Assembly: GCA_964509205.1 (NCBI GenBank)
Contig: CAZDVW010000006.1
Coordinates: forward strand, 10,488-74,487
Length of the DNA stretch: 64,000 nucleotides
Reading direction: 5' to 3'
Source of the DNA: Duodenibacillus sp964509205
Lineage (GTDB): Bacteria > Pseudomonadota > Gammaproteobacteria > Burkholderiales > Burkholderiaceae_F
Shown here: in pieces, positions 1-8,054 of the stretch
Position numbering within the stretch: position 1 is the stretch's first letter
Layout: each line of letters begins with the position of its first letter
The notes under the pieces: model-generated
Database searches by the model: none
Told to the model about the DNA's origin: nothing
What the model saw: the letters and a program-made list of their open reading frames with translations, nothing else
Program-made: the position numbers and the translations under genes

Positions 1-238
1 TGCCGACAAGAGTCCGAGGCACTTCCGTCGCTTTAATCTCGGACAGATCTGTCACCTGCGTTGTTTCAACAAGCGCTTGAGTGCGATGCTTATCCGAGCC
101 GAATCGGGAGGCGCTTTTTTCAGGAATACGAAATTCCTTCATCGTGTTCCATTCTCCGCAATGCGGACAGCGTCCTTGCCATTTGACAGTGGTTCCGCCG
201 CAAGATTCACATACGTACTCAACGCGAGATTTCGCCAT
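1..238 (-). CDS. radA: DNA repair protein RadA (N-terminal part, runs off the window)
   Basis: Reading the minus strand from the ATG at 238 gives MAKSRVEYVCESCGG and then CPHCGEW. This is the N-terminal C4 zinc finger (C-x2-C ... C-x2-C) of RadA/Sms, a RecA-like ATPase that promotes branch migration in homologous recombination. Only about 79 residues are inside the window; the ATPase and Lon-like domains lie beyond position 1. It is divergent from lplT at 338, so the 100 bp between them should hold both promoters. Identity rests on the zinc finger and the following linker, which are characteristic. Confidence 0.88.
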   Translation of the reverse strand, partial: MAKSRVEYVCESCGGTTVKWQGRCPHCGEWNTMKEFRIPEKSASRFGSDKHRTQALVETTQVTDLSEIKATEVPRTLVG

Positions 239-337
239 TGTTCAACCGTTCCAGAAGAGTTCTAAAATTTATTCAACTGTAAGTTTCCCTTTATGTATGA
301 ATGCTACACTCAGGTTCAAGGGAAGATGAGGTTTTTC

Positions 338-1630
338 ATGAAACACAATCTCGCGCCGATCCTCGGCGCGCAATTTTTTTCCAGTTTAGCTGACAATGCT
401 CTCCTCATTGCCGCCATTGCTCTTTTGACGAGTCTTCAGGCTCCGGACTGGATGACGCCGCTTTTGCGACTCTTTTTTACCTTCAGCTACATTGCCCTGG
501 CCGCCTGGGTTGGAATTCTTGCTGACATGTGGCCGAAGGGGCATGTGATGTTTTTTTCCAATGCCCTAAAGATTGCCGGCTGCCTCATGCTTCTTTTGGG
601 GTGTCACCCCCTTTTATCGTATGCCGTCGTCGGAGCAGGCGCTGCCGCTTACTCGCCTGCCAAATACGGTATCCTGGCTGAGATTCTCCCGCCGGAAAAA
701 CTTGTCGTCGCCAATGGGTGGATGGAGGGGCTGACCGTCGTTTCGATCATTCTCGGCGTCGTTTTCGGAGGACTGCTTGTGGATCCGTCCGTCGGCGCTC
801 TCATCCAGGCGTTTTTCAGCGGAAGCCTCTTTGGGGATCTGACGATTGCCGAAGCCGCCATCATTGTCGTAACGCTCGTTTATGTGCTGGCTGCTCTTTT
901 TAATCTGACCATCGCAGATACCGGAGCGCGTTACCCCAAAGCCCGCTTTTCACCGATACAAAATGTCTTGACCTTTGCACGGACATGCAAGGTCATTTTT
1001 CAGGATCCGATCGCCATCACCTCTCTTTCGGTCACAACGCTTTTTTGGGGAACGGGGGCCGTCCTGCAATTTCTGGTTTTGCGCTGGGCTGAAGAAAAAC
1101 TCCACATGCCGCTTTCCCAAGGCGCCATGCTGCAGGCCATTGTTTCAGTCGGTATTGCCTTCGGAGCCGTTCTTGCGGCTCGCTATGTTCCCATGAAAAA
1201 AGCATTTCACGTGCTTTGGACCGGAATTGCCATGGGGCTGATGGTTGCGGCGCTTTGCGCCTTTCGGCAAGAATTCTTTCCGGGAAGCCTTTCGATCTTC
1301 GGACTGGAACTTCAAAACAGCGTGATTTTTTCCTGCCTCATCATGATCGCAATCGGTACTCTTGCCGGACTCTTCCTTGTTCCGATGAATGCGGTCTTTC
1401 AAAACAGAGGCCACACGCTCCTCAGTTCCGGTCAGGCGGTTGCCGTACAAAACCTGGCAGAAAACACTGTCATTCTTAGCATGTTGGGCGTCTACTCGTT
1501 GCTTGTTCGGTTCCATCTGAGCGTGAATGGATCGATGTTGCTTTTCGGTCTCTTTTTTGCTTTTGGCATCTGGCTCATCATTCGGCATCATGCTCGGCAT
1601 CAGAGAAAAGAACTTTCGACACTTAATTAG
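338..1630 (+). CDS. lplT: Lysophospholipid transporter LplT-like MFS protein (copy 1)
   Basis: A 430-residue major-facilitator protein with about 12 hydrophobic segments. It has the LplT hallmarks AQFFSSLADNALLIAAIALL near the N-terminus and AAYSPAKYGILAE around residue 110. LplT flips lysophospholipids (lyso-PE, lyso-PG) across the inner membrane for re-acylation. I chose the ATG at 338 because it aligns with the second copy and has an AGG six bases upstream; an ATG at 326 is an alternative. Unlike some family members it carries no fused acyltransferase or acyl-ACP synthetase domain. A close paralogue follows at 1843. Confidence 0.85.
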   Translation: MKHNLAPILGAQFFSSLADNALLIAAIALLTSLQAPDWMTPLLRLFFTFSYIALAAWVGILADMWPKGHVMFFSNALKIAGCLMLLLGCHPLLSYAVVGAGAAAYSPAKYGILAEILPPEKLVVANGWMEGLTVVSIILGVVFGGLLVDPSVGALIQAFFSGSLFGDLTIAEAAIIVVTLVYVLAALFNLTIADTGARYPKARFSPIQNVLTFARTCKVIFQDPIAITSLSVTTLFWGTGAVLQFLVLRWAEEKLHMPLSQGAMLQAIVSVGIAFGAVLAARYVPMKKAFHVLWTGIAMGLMVAALCAFRQEFFPGSLSIFGLELQNSVIFSCLIMIAIGTLAGLFLVPMNAVFQNRGHTLLSSGQAVAVQNLAENTVILSMLGVYSLLVRFHLSVNGSMLLFGLFFAFGIWLIIRHHARHQRKELSTLN

Positions 1631-1740
1631 GGAAAACCCGATATTCCATTTTCCATCACTGAAAATTCACCTTCTTTTTGCTCGGTCATTGTGTTGAGCC
1701 TTGCTAAAATCCATCTGCTTTTTACGATGGAGTCAAGGAG

Positions 1741-1830
1741 CGGCTTAAGCTGTCAAGGCCAAAGCCGAAGGGAATTCGTCTTAAACAAGAGTAAAGGAGA
1801 GCGCTATTACTCCTGCAACGATGTTGCAGG
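1741..1830 (+). promoter_or_regulatory. Structured leader of lplT copy 2 with mutually exclusive hairpins
   Basis: Three potential stems precede the start at 1843. CGGCTT (1741-1746) pairs with AAGCCG (1762-1767). The only strong Shine-Dalgarno, AAAGGAGA (1793-1800), has its GGAG able to pair with CTCC (1810-1813). A perfect 8-bp hairpin, CCTGCAAC-GAT-GTTGCAGG (1812-1830), shares bases 1812-1813 with that SD-sequestering stem. The SD lies over 40 bases from the ATG. A short overlapping frame starts at ATG 1821 and ends at 1904. A translational switch is inferred, not shown. Confidence 0.4.
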
Positions 1831-1842
1831 GCAGCTTGCGCA

Positions 1843-3171
1843 ATGTCTATGAAACGTGGTTTTTACACAATCATGTGTGCGCAGTTCTTATCAAGTCTTG
1901 CTGATAATGCGCTTTTGATTGCCGCCATTGCGCTCTTGACGAGCATCCAAGCTCCCGACTGGATGACTCCTCTTTTAAAACTCTTTTTTGTGATCAGCTA
2001 TGTCGTTTTGGCTTGCTGGGTCGGCATTTTTGCGGATCTCATGCCAAAAGGTCGCGTCATGTTCATCACCAATGCCGTTAAGGTCATTGGCTGCTTGATG
2101 ATGCTCTTCGGATCCCATCCCCTGCTCTCATATGCCGTAGTCGGTGTGGGAGCCGCTGCTTACTCGCCAGCGAAATACGGAATTCTGACTGAACTTCTTC
2201 CGGCCGAAAAACTTGTCGTTGCCAACGGCTGGATCGAAGGACTGACCGTCGTTTCCATTATTCTCGGCGTGGTTCTCGGCGGCGTTTTGGTCGATCCGGC
2301 TGTCGGAGCCTCCGTACTGGCGTTCTTTCACATGCCGCTAGTCGGTCTGCACACGGTCGCCGAAGGCGCCATCGCCGTCATCGTGTTTGTGTATGCCGCC
2401 GCTGCGATCGTCAATCTTGCCATTCCTGATACCGGCGCCCGCTATTCCAAAAACTCCTTTGAACCCATTGCCAGCCTTCGCAACTTTGCCTATTCCTGCT
2501 ATCTGCTGTGGACAGACCGTTTGGGACAGATTTCGCTATCCGTTACAACGCTTTTTTGGGGCGCCGGAGCCGTTTTGCAGTTCCTTGTTCTCAAATGGGC
2601 TGAAGCCGCACTCGGCATGAATCTTTCGCAAGGCGCCATGCTGCAGGCCGTCGTCTCAATCGGCATTGCGCTCGGAGCGGTTTCTGCCGCCGCTTTTGTT
2701 CCTTTAAAGAAAGCCGTCAATGTTCTGCCGGTCGGTGTTGCGATGGGACTTTTAGTCGCCCTCATGAGCGGCTTTCATGAATCGATGATCGCAGGAGGCT
2801 TGAGCATTTTCGGAACAGACATTCGCTACGCTGCGATTTTTGCAGGACTCATGATGATTCTGATCGGAATGCTTGCCGGTTTCTTCGTGGTTCCGATGAA
2901 TGCCCTCCTGCAGCACAGAGGGCACGTGCTCATGAGTGCCGGACGCTCAATTGCCGTTCAAAACTTCAATGAGAACTCATCCATTCTTCTCATGCTGGCA
3001 CTTTATTCGCTTCTCATCAAATGCGATTTATCCGTTCAGACAACCATGCTCAGTTTCGGGTTGTTTGTGGCTGTCAGCATGTGTTTGGTGATTCTGAAGC
3101 ATCGGCGCAATCAAAAAGAATTTGACAGCCTTCATCTCATCGGCGAAGAAACGCGTCCGGGCAACCGCTGA
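1843..3171 (+). CDS. Lysophospholipid transporter LplT-like MFS protein (copy 2)
   Basis: A 442-residue paralogue of the preceding gene, clearly similar along its whole length (for example SSLADNALLIAAIALLTS and SPAKYGIL in both), with about 12 membrane segments and the same expected role in lysophospholipid flipping. It most likely arose by tandem duplication. It ends four bases before the convergent PHP-domain gene. The annotated ATG lacks a nearby Shine-Dalgarno; an ATG two codons later (1849) aligns with the start of copy 1. The copies have diverged enough that different head-group specificity is possible. Confidence 0.82.
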   Translation: MSMKRGFYTIMCAQFLSSLADNALLIAAIALLTSIQAPDWMTPLLKLFFVISYVVLACWVGIFADLMPKGRVMFITNAVKVIGCLMMLFGSHPLLSYAVVGVGAAAYSPAKYGILTELLPAEKLVVANGWIEGLTVVSIILGVVLGGVLVDPAVGASVLAFFHMPLVGLHTVAEGAIAVIVFVYAAAAIVNLAIPDTGARYSKNSFEPIASLRNFAYSCYLLWTDRLGQISLSVTTLFWGAGAVLQFLVLKWAEAALGMNLSQGAMLQAVVSIGIALGAVSAAAFVPLKKAVNVLPVGVAMGLLVALMSGFHESMIAGGLSIFGTDIRYAAIFAGLMMILIGMLAGFFVVPMNALLQHRGHVLMSAGRSIAVQNFNENSSILLMLALYSLLIKCDLSVQTTMLSFGLFVAVSMCLVILKHRRNQKEFDSLHLIGEETRPGNR

Positions 3172-3175
3172 GCAT

Positions 3176-4006
3176 TCAGAACAACTCCAAAACGCAGGGC
3201 AGTCCTTCCGGCAGGGGCGTTTGTGCTCCGATCATCGGCCGTTCTTTTGAAATTCTGTGAAAATCCGATCCCGTTGAAGCGTATAGCCCATAGCGTCTGA
3301 CCCACTGCTCGCACAAAGCAGAATAATGCGGACTTTGGCTACCGCTTGTGACTTCTAATCCGATGCCGCCTGCCTCGACAAAGTCCTGCACCAACGCCTC
3401 TCGGGCAAGGTCGGTTCTGAATTTGTAACGCATGGGATGCGCCAGTACAGGGATGCCTCCGGCTGCCTTGATTAATTTGACGGCCTCGGGAAGTTCAACC
3501 CACGCGGCCGGAACATAGGCCGGCGCATTCGTTCCAAGATAGCGATCAAAGGCCTGCTGTTCGTTTTTCACGATTGCGCGCTCAATGAGTGCGCGTGCAA
3601 AGTGCGCTCGAGAAATATTCTCCACATCGGGAAACATCTGTTTCACGAGGTCAAGAATTCCGGTAATGCCGAGTTTTTGAAAACGTCTGTCGATTTCAAC
3701 GGCTCTCTCTTCCCTTAACTTCAAGGTCTTCTCACAGATCGCATTCAGTGTTTTGTCTTCCGGGTCCACCTTAAGTCCCGTGATGTGGATACAGAGCTTT
3801 CCCCAGTTGCACGACAATTCGATCCCGGGAATGAAACAGATCCCGCGAGAAACCGCTTCTTTTCTCGCTGCAAGGTTTCCTTGAAGCGTATCGTGATCGG
3901 TCAGAGCCAGAACAGAAACGCCGCACTCAACAGCTAAATCAACCACTTTCTCAGGAGCAAAATCGCCGTCGCTTTCCCAAGAATGGGTATGCAGATCAAT
4001 TTTCAT
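3176..4006 (-). CDS. rnm: PHP-domain phosphoesterase, RNase AM / TrpH family
   Basis: A 276-residue polymerase-and-histidinol-phosphatase-domain protein. It begins MKIDLHTHSWESDGDF (the HxHxxxSDG metal-binding motif) and continues with LALTDHDTL, a GIELSC strand and a late TGSDFH, the usual ligands of the trinuclear metal site. The family (YciV/TrpH/Rnm) hydrolyses 5' nucleotides of RNA fragments and 3',5'-bisphosphonucleotides. The frame is open upstream to 4129, but the ATG at 4006 starts exactly at the conserved motif and I prefer it. It is divergent from hslO and convergent with lplT copy 2. Gene symbol from family membership only. Confidence 0.8.
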   Translation of the reverse strand: MKIDLHTHSWESDGDFAPEKVVDLAVECGVSVLALTDHDTLQGNLAARKEAVSRGICFIPGIELSCNWGKLCIHITGLKVDPEDKTLNAICEKTLKLREERAVEIDRRFQKLGITGILDLVKQMFPDVENISRAHFARALIERAIVKNEQQAFDRYLGTNAPAYVPAAWVELPEAVKLIKAAGGIPVLAHPMRYKFRTDLAREALVQDFVEAGGIGLEVTSGSQSPHYSALCEQWVRRYGLYASTGSDFHRISKERPMIGAQTPLPEGLPCVLELF

Positions 4007-4107
4007 AGACCTTCTGTCAGAAAAAACTTCCCTCTCTCCGCTCAATTGGCGGCAAGACTTGAGTGATGAGTATAAATTAAAAGAGTTTCTGCGATGAGCT
4101 TTAGGCA

Positions 4108-4138
4108 TGCCGCAAGAGACACCGTACACCTTGCGGCA
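4108..4138. repeat. 9-bp perfect inverted repeat upstream of hslO
   Basis: TGCCGCAAG (4108-4116) and CTTGCGGCA (4130-4138) form a perfect dyad with a 13-base spacer. It sits 60-90 bases upstream of the hslO ATG and about 100 bases upstream of the divergent PHP gene. The spacing suits either an operator bound by a dimer on one face of the DNA or an mRNA hairpin in the hslO leader. No regulator can be assigned. Confidence 0.45.
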
Positions 4139-4199
4139 AAGTGACCGTGAGCTGAATGCAACTGTAGAATACCGAAAATTTCAATGCGGAGAGGATGCA

Positions 4200-5123
4200 A
4201 TGAGCGATACGCTTCTCAAACTTCTTTTTGAGAAAAAAAACTGCCGAGGCGTTGTTCTTCATATGGACGCCGCTTGGCAGAGCATGGTGAAGAATCAAAA
4301 ACTGCCGCAACCTGTTAAACAGATTCTCGGAGAAATGTGTGCCGGTGCCGTCATGCTGGCAAGCGGTTTGAAATTCGACGGAGCCCTTGTGCTTCAACTG
4401 CAGGGAGACGGTCCAGTCAAATTAGCCATTGTTGAAGTGCGAACCGGTCTGATTGTACGGGCAACGGCGCAGCTCCGAGTTTCGGCCGAAGCAATCCCAG
4501 AGGATGCCTCTTTCGAATCGCTTGTCAATGCCTCAGGCAAGGGACGCTGCGCCATTATCCTCGATGCCAAAGATCGCCGCCTCGGAGAGCAACCCTATCA
4601 AGGGATTGTGGTTTTGGAAAACGCGGGAGTCGCCGCAACGCTTGAAAACTATATGACGCACTCCGAGCAGCTTGAAACCCGACTTTGGCTAGCCTCAAAC
4701 GAGACAGCCTGCGGCGGCGTCATGCTTCAGAAATTGCCCGTTGAAGGCGCAAGTGTTTTGCAGCCCTCTGCCGCCGGTGAAGAAGACGGATTGCTTTCTC
4801 TCGCTCTTTTTGCCAAAACCGTCAAAGCTGAGGAAATTTGTTCTCTCGATGCCGACGTTCTCGCCAGACGTCTTTTTTGGGAAGACAATCCGCGCATGAT
4901 CGCAACGGAAGAACCCACGTTTCATTGCCGTTGCTCAAAGCAGGGAATCGAAGCGATGGTCAAAAATCTCGGAGAAGAAACCGCTCGGCAAATCTTGCAA
5001 GAACAGGGAACCATTGAGGTGACTTGTGAATTTTGCGGAGCGCATTACGTTTTGGATGCTGTGGACGTCGGAGCTCTCTTTAAAAACGGAACGACAGAGA
5101 GTGCCAGTAAAAGCCAGAATTAA
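4200..5123 (+). CDS. hslO: Redox-regulated chaperone Hsp33
   Basis: A 307-residue Hsp33 homologue. The C-terminal zinc site has the family's C-x-C and C-x2-C pairs (C243, C245, C276, C279). In the reduced form these cysteines bind zinc; oxidation releases it and activates holdase function against aggregation. The start at 4200 follows GGAGAGG by five bases and gives MSDTLLKLLFEKKN, matching the family; the frame remains open upstream to 4107 but without family similarity. An A8 run at 4233-4240 lies early in the coding sequence but the frame is intact. Confidence 0.9.
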   Translation: MSDTLLKLLFEKKNCRGVVLHMDAAWQSMVKNQKLPQPVKQILGEMCAGAVMLASGLKFDGALVLQLQGDGPVKLAIVEVRTGLIVRATAQLRVSAEAIPEDASFESLVNASGKGRCAIILDAKDRRLGEQPYQGIVVLENAGVAATLENYMTHSEQLETRLWLASNETACGGVMLQKLPVEGASVLQPSAAGEEDGLLSLALFAKTVKAEEICSLDADVLARRLFWEDNPRMIATEEPTFHCRCSKQGIEAMVKNLGEETARQILQEQGTIEVTCEFCGAHYVLDAVDVGALFKNGTTESASKSQN

Positions 5124-5225
5124 ACCTTCCCTGCCGTCCGGATGTGGATTCACCCTCAAACGGGCGGTCACGGACTGCGCATTGGGAATCGGTTAAACGG
5201 GTTCTTTTAAACCGATTAAACGAAA

Positions 5226-5270
5226 GAAAAAGGCGCCCTCCGGAAGTTTTACCAAACAAGCGCCTTTAAA
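5226..5270 (-). terminator. Bidirectional rho-independent terminator
   Basis: AAAGGCGC (5229-5236) pairs with GCGCCTTT (5260-5267). On the minus strand the hairpin is followed by TTTTTC, fitting termination of the operon ending at 5288. On the plus strand TTTAAA follows, so it may also serve hslO. A second, weaker stem, AATCGGTT/AACCGATT (5187-5217), lies between it and hslO. Confidence 0.75.
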
Positions 5271-5287
5271 TCGGGACGGACACTGCG

Positions 5288-6385
5288 TCAGTGATCTGAC
5301 TTAATACCCGCGCCGCACAAGGTGATAAGGACATCCGTTGCCGGTCCGTAAAGTTCCTGATAGCGATCCCAGGCGGCAAAGTTCGCCGCCGTCGTGTGTT
5401 CGATATAAAAACCCTTACGCGCGATGCGAGACCGAGCTTCAAGAATACGGTCTTCAGGAGCCTTGACGACCGTTACGTCGTGGTCTCGCATGTAGTGAAG
5501 AAGTTCGCGGGCTCGCAGGGGTTTGCCGATCGCAATCCCTTCTGCAATCGTGGGTTGTGCCGTAATGACGGCAGCCTCTTCGAGTCCTTGTTCGTAGGCC
5601 TTACAAAGCGGATCACAGAATTCGCTTTGAAGCGCAATGACCTTCGGAAAATGTGCGAGTGTCCTGCTCGCAACTAGATGCTCGAGTGCCTTCATAACGC
5701 CGATAAAGAGCGTGCCGTTACCGACCGGAACGACAATGTGCTCGGGAATACGGCCGAGTTGCTCCAGAACTTCGTAGATATACGTCTTCATTCCCTCATA
5801 GAAGTATGGATTCACAACATGGTTGGCATAATAAACGCCGTCCTTTGCAACCCGTTCGCGGCAGACGTCGGCACAATGATCGCGTGTGCCGGGGATAACG
5901 TGAGCTTTCGCGCCGTGTGCCTCAATCATCGTGATCTTTTTCGGGCTTGTTCCTTCGGGAACATAGATTTCGCATCGAATACCAGCTCGAGCACAATAAG
6001 CCGCCACAGAGTTGCCGGCATTCCCGCTTGAGTCTTGCACGCATTCGGTCACGCCGATTGCCTTCATGTGAGAAACAAGCGTTGCCGCACCGCGATCCTT
6101 AAAGGACAGTGTCGGCATCATGTAGTCAACTTTCACGAACATACCCGGCTCAATCTCAACCGTAGGCGACATGCCTTCGCCCAGCGTGACGTTGCGCCAG
6201 ACATCACCGTCGAGTGCCATAAAGCGGCGATAGCGGAAGATGCTCCATTCGTTGCGATCGATTTGATTCGGATCCCAAGCAGGAGGCATAAAATCAAGTT
6301 CAAAAAGGCCGCCGCATTCACATTTGGGTGTTTTCGTCGCTGCATCGGTTACCTTACCGCAACGGGTACAGATGAATTGGTGCAT
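5288..6385 (-). CDS. Threonine-synthase-like PLP-dependent lyase
   Basis: A 365-residue fold-type II PLP enzyme. An N-terminal CTRCGK...CECGG zinc-ribbon-like segment is typical of threonine synthase relatives. The Schiff-base lysine is in SFKDRGA (about residue 95), the substrate loop is SSGNAGNS and the phosphate loop is GNGTLF. Its company (RidA immediately upstream, a DauR-type regulator and a D-amino-acid-type PLP enzyme divergent) argues against biosynthetic threonine synthase and for a beta-eliminating lyase or dehydratase whose enamine product RidA hydrolyses. That role is inference. Start at ATG 6385 after AAGGATTT; the upstream extension to 6457 overlaps RidA and is unlikely. Confidence 0.75.
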   Translation of the reverse strand: MHQFICTRCGKVTDAATKTPKCECGGLFELDFMPPAWDPNQIDRNEWSIFRYRRFMALDGDVWRNVTLGEGMSPTVEIEPGMFVKVDYMMPTLSFKDRGAATLVSHMKAIGVTECVQDSSGNAGNSVAAYCARAGIRCEIYVPEGTSPKKITMIEAHGAKAHVIPGTRDHCADVCRERVAKDGVYYANHVVNPYFYEGMKTYIYEVLEQLGRIPEHIVVPVGNGTLFIGVMKALEHLVASRTLAHFPKVIALQSEFCDPLCKAYEQGLEEAAVITAQPTIAEGIAIGKPLRARELLHYMRDHDVTVVKAPEDRILEARSRIARKGFYIEHTTAANFAAWDRYQELYGPATDVLITLCGAGIKSDH

Positions 6386-6432
6386 TTTCTTGAAATCCTT
6401 TTCCTGTCTAAATGGACAAAAGCCTTCAGTTG

Positions 6433-6816
6433 CTATTTCTCGAGTTCTGCTACACACTCGATCTCGACAAGGCAGTTAAAGTGCAAGGGCGATGTTGAGA
6501 CGATAACGCGGCCGGGCTTATGCGCACCGAAAAACTCCGCATAGACCTCATTGATTGCGCCCCAATAGTCATTTGAAGGGGTATAGACGCGGCAAAAGAC
6601 GACCTGATCGCGCCGAACGCCGGCCGCTTTGAGTACACGATCAAGATTCGAAAGCGCCTGTTTGGCGTGATCTCGAACGTCTGAGCTCGGGCACGGTATG
6701 CGCGTATCCGGGTCGATCGAAAGTTGACCGGATACGTAGAGCATGCCCTGAGAAATGACGGCCGGGCTGTAGTGGCCGGGATTGTCGCCCTTAAAGGGTG
6801 AGGGTACAAACTGCAT
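6433..6816 (-). CDS. RidA-family reactive enamine/imine deaminase
   Basis: A 127-residue Rid (YjgF/YER057c/UK114) protein with GMLYVSGQLSIDP near the N-terminus, KQALSNLDRVLKAAG in the middle, and PGR plus a C-terminal VEIECVAEL. Family members hydrolyse 2-aminoacrylate-type intermediates released by PLP dehydratases, forming a 2-keto acid and ammonia. A textbook SD (AAGGAGA) sits seven bases before the ATG at 6816. It lies between the regulator (59 bp gap) and the threonine-synthase-like gene (47 bp gap), so it is very probably co-transcribed and handles products of that enzyme. Confidence 0.88.
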   Translation of the reverse strand: MQFVPSPFKGDNPGHYSPAVISQGMLYVSGQLSIDPDTRIPCPSSDVRDHAKQALSNLDRVLKAAGVRRDQVVFCRVYTPSNDYWGAINEVYAEFFGAHKPGRVIVSTSPLHFNCLVEIECVAELEK

Positions 6817-6875
6817 GACAGTTCTCCTTGAAGTGAATGGATAGTCAAAGTGCTCTTTTTAGAAAAATTTCATCC

Positions 6876-7670
6876 CTACTCTTTCGTTGTGTTGCCGTTT
6901 TTGCGAATGTCGTCAAGGTCGCTGTAGATCGTCACGCGCGAGACACCAAGTTGTTCGGCAGCTCGCTCGATTGCTCCCTTGACAAGGAAGATGCCGCGCT
7001 CTTGCATGAAAGAGATCAACCGGCGACGCGCTTCGCGATGAAGTATCGCCCCTTCAGGAATCTTCGCCATCGCTTCGGCAACCATCCGATCAACAAGCTG
7101 AAAGACAGTTTCGGGAACACTCAGTTGCATTTCATCAGAGGCTTCTGAAGCCTCTCTCAAACAGGATTCTGCAACGGAAGAATACGTGCCGTCAGATCCG
7201 AAATCAGGCAGTGCCGTGCCGGCGAGCCCCGGCAGGATATGACGCATTCGTTCGAAAATTCGAACATCCGACGTCACATCAATATTGACGCAGAGTGCTC
7301 CGGCGAGCTGATCAGAGTCACTGCGGATCAGAAGTGTCATCGAACGGATCAGTTTTTTGGTGTAACCGTTCTTGTGGATAAACCACCAGTCGGGCAACAG
7401 GTCGCCGCCCTTCTCGGCCTCGGCTCGCAACATCTCTGCTACGAGATGACGAAATCCTTGCCCGGGCTTGCGATCCGTGACTGTCCCGTTCACAACAAAA
7501 ACGACTGAATGCATTGGGTCGGCCAAATCATGGAGCACAACTTCGCAGTCCGAACCGCCCACGCGGCCAACAAGCGCAGCAACCCCCTTCCAGATTTTCA
7601 GAGCAGCCGGGGAAAGAAGTCCGGCGGACTGAAGGCGACAACTATCTTGAAGATCGGGGACTTGCGTCAT
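6876..7670 (-). CDS. DauR/YheO-family transcriptional regulator (PAS-like + HTH)
   Basis: A 264-residue regulator. The N-terminal half (about residues 25-130) matches the YheO-like PAS domain (LVGRVGGSDCEVVLHDL, LAGALCVNIDVT). The C-terminal HTH_22 region contains GAIERAAEQLGVSRVTIYSDL. Family members such as DauR repress D-arginine or other D-amino-acid catabolic genes. I start at ATG 7670, eight bases after a perfect AGGAGG; the frame extends to 7766 without support. It is first in the minus-strand operon regulator-ridA-lyase and divergent from the D-amino-acid-type enzyme at 8055, so it probably controls both through the 384-bp AT-rich gap. Confidence 0.8.
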   Translation of the reverse strand: MTQVPDLQDSCRLQSAGLLSPAALKIWKGVAALVGRVGGSDCEVVLHDLADPMHSVVFVVNGTVTDRKPGQGFRHLVAEMLRAEAEKGGDLLPDWWFIHKNGYTKKLIRSMTLLIRSDSDQLAGALCVNIDVTSDVRIFERMRHILPGLAGTALPDFGSDGTYSSVAESCLREASEASDEMQLSVPETVFQLVDRMVAEAMAKIPEGAILHREARRRLISFMQERGIFLVKGAIERAAEQLGVSRVTIYSDLDDIRKNGNTTKE

Positions 7671-8054
7671 GGATCTATCCTCCTGCGTTTTCGGCATCGG
7701 CGACCTGATGCATTGCGTATTTCCGGCTCTCGAAACGAATCCGAAGTCCACAAAGAGCGACGCCATGAAGATGAGCCAAAAAATTATATATAAAAATTTC
7801 TACGAATCAAGATAAAACAAGTTGCTTTTCATACGATTCAATCCAAGCAAAAACAGATAGCGAGTTTGAGTTAAGATATTTTATTGCTTGATAATATGGA
7901 AGTTATTTGAAACTCAAGCCAATCCCAAGTGAGAACACAGGCAAATTGTGTTTTATAGAATAATTTATATAATTGTGGCATTAAACGGAAAACGACAAAA
8001 CGATCCGCAATAGATCGCATCGCTGAGTCAGAGCTTACTTCAGGAGCAATCGTC
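7671..8054. promoter_or_regulatory. Divergent AT-rich control region of the D-amino-acid-type cluster
   Basis: No gene is seen in these 384 bases. A good plus-strand promoter is present: TTGTGT (7946-7951), a 16-base spacer and TATAAT (7968-7973), leaving about 80 bases of leader before the ATG at 8055. The region between 7770 and 7980 is markedly AT-rich and holds a short dyad, ATATT/AATAT, around 7878-7899. Operators for the DauR-like regulator would be expected here but cannot be defined from sequence alone. Confidence 0.55.

Noticed and set aside
4233..4240. A8 run in hslO as a phase-variation site
   Set aside because: The frame is intact, A8 runs are common in genes of this composition, and no alternative frame is supported.
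5288..6385. Annotation as biosynthetic threonine synthase (thrC)
   Set aside because: The fold agrees, but the regulator, RidA and D-amino-acid-type neighbours point to catabolism; the name was left open.
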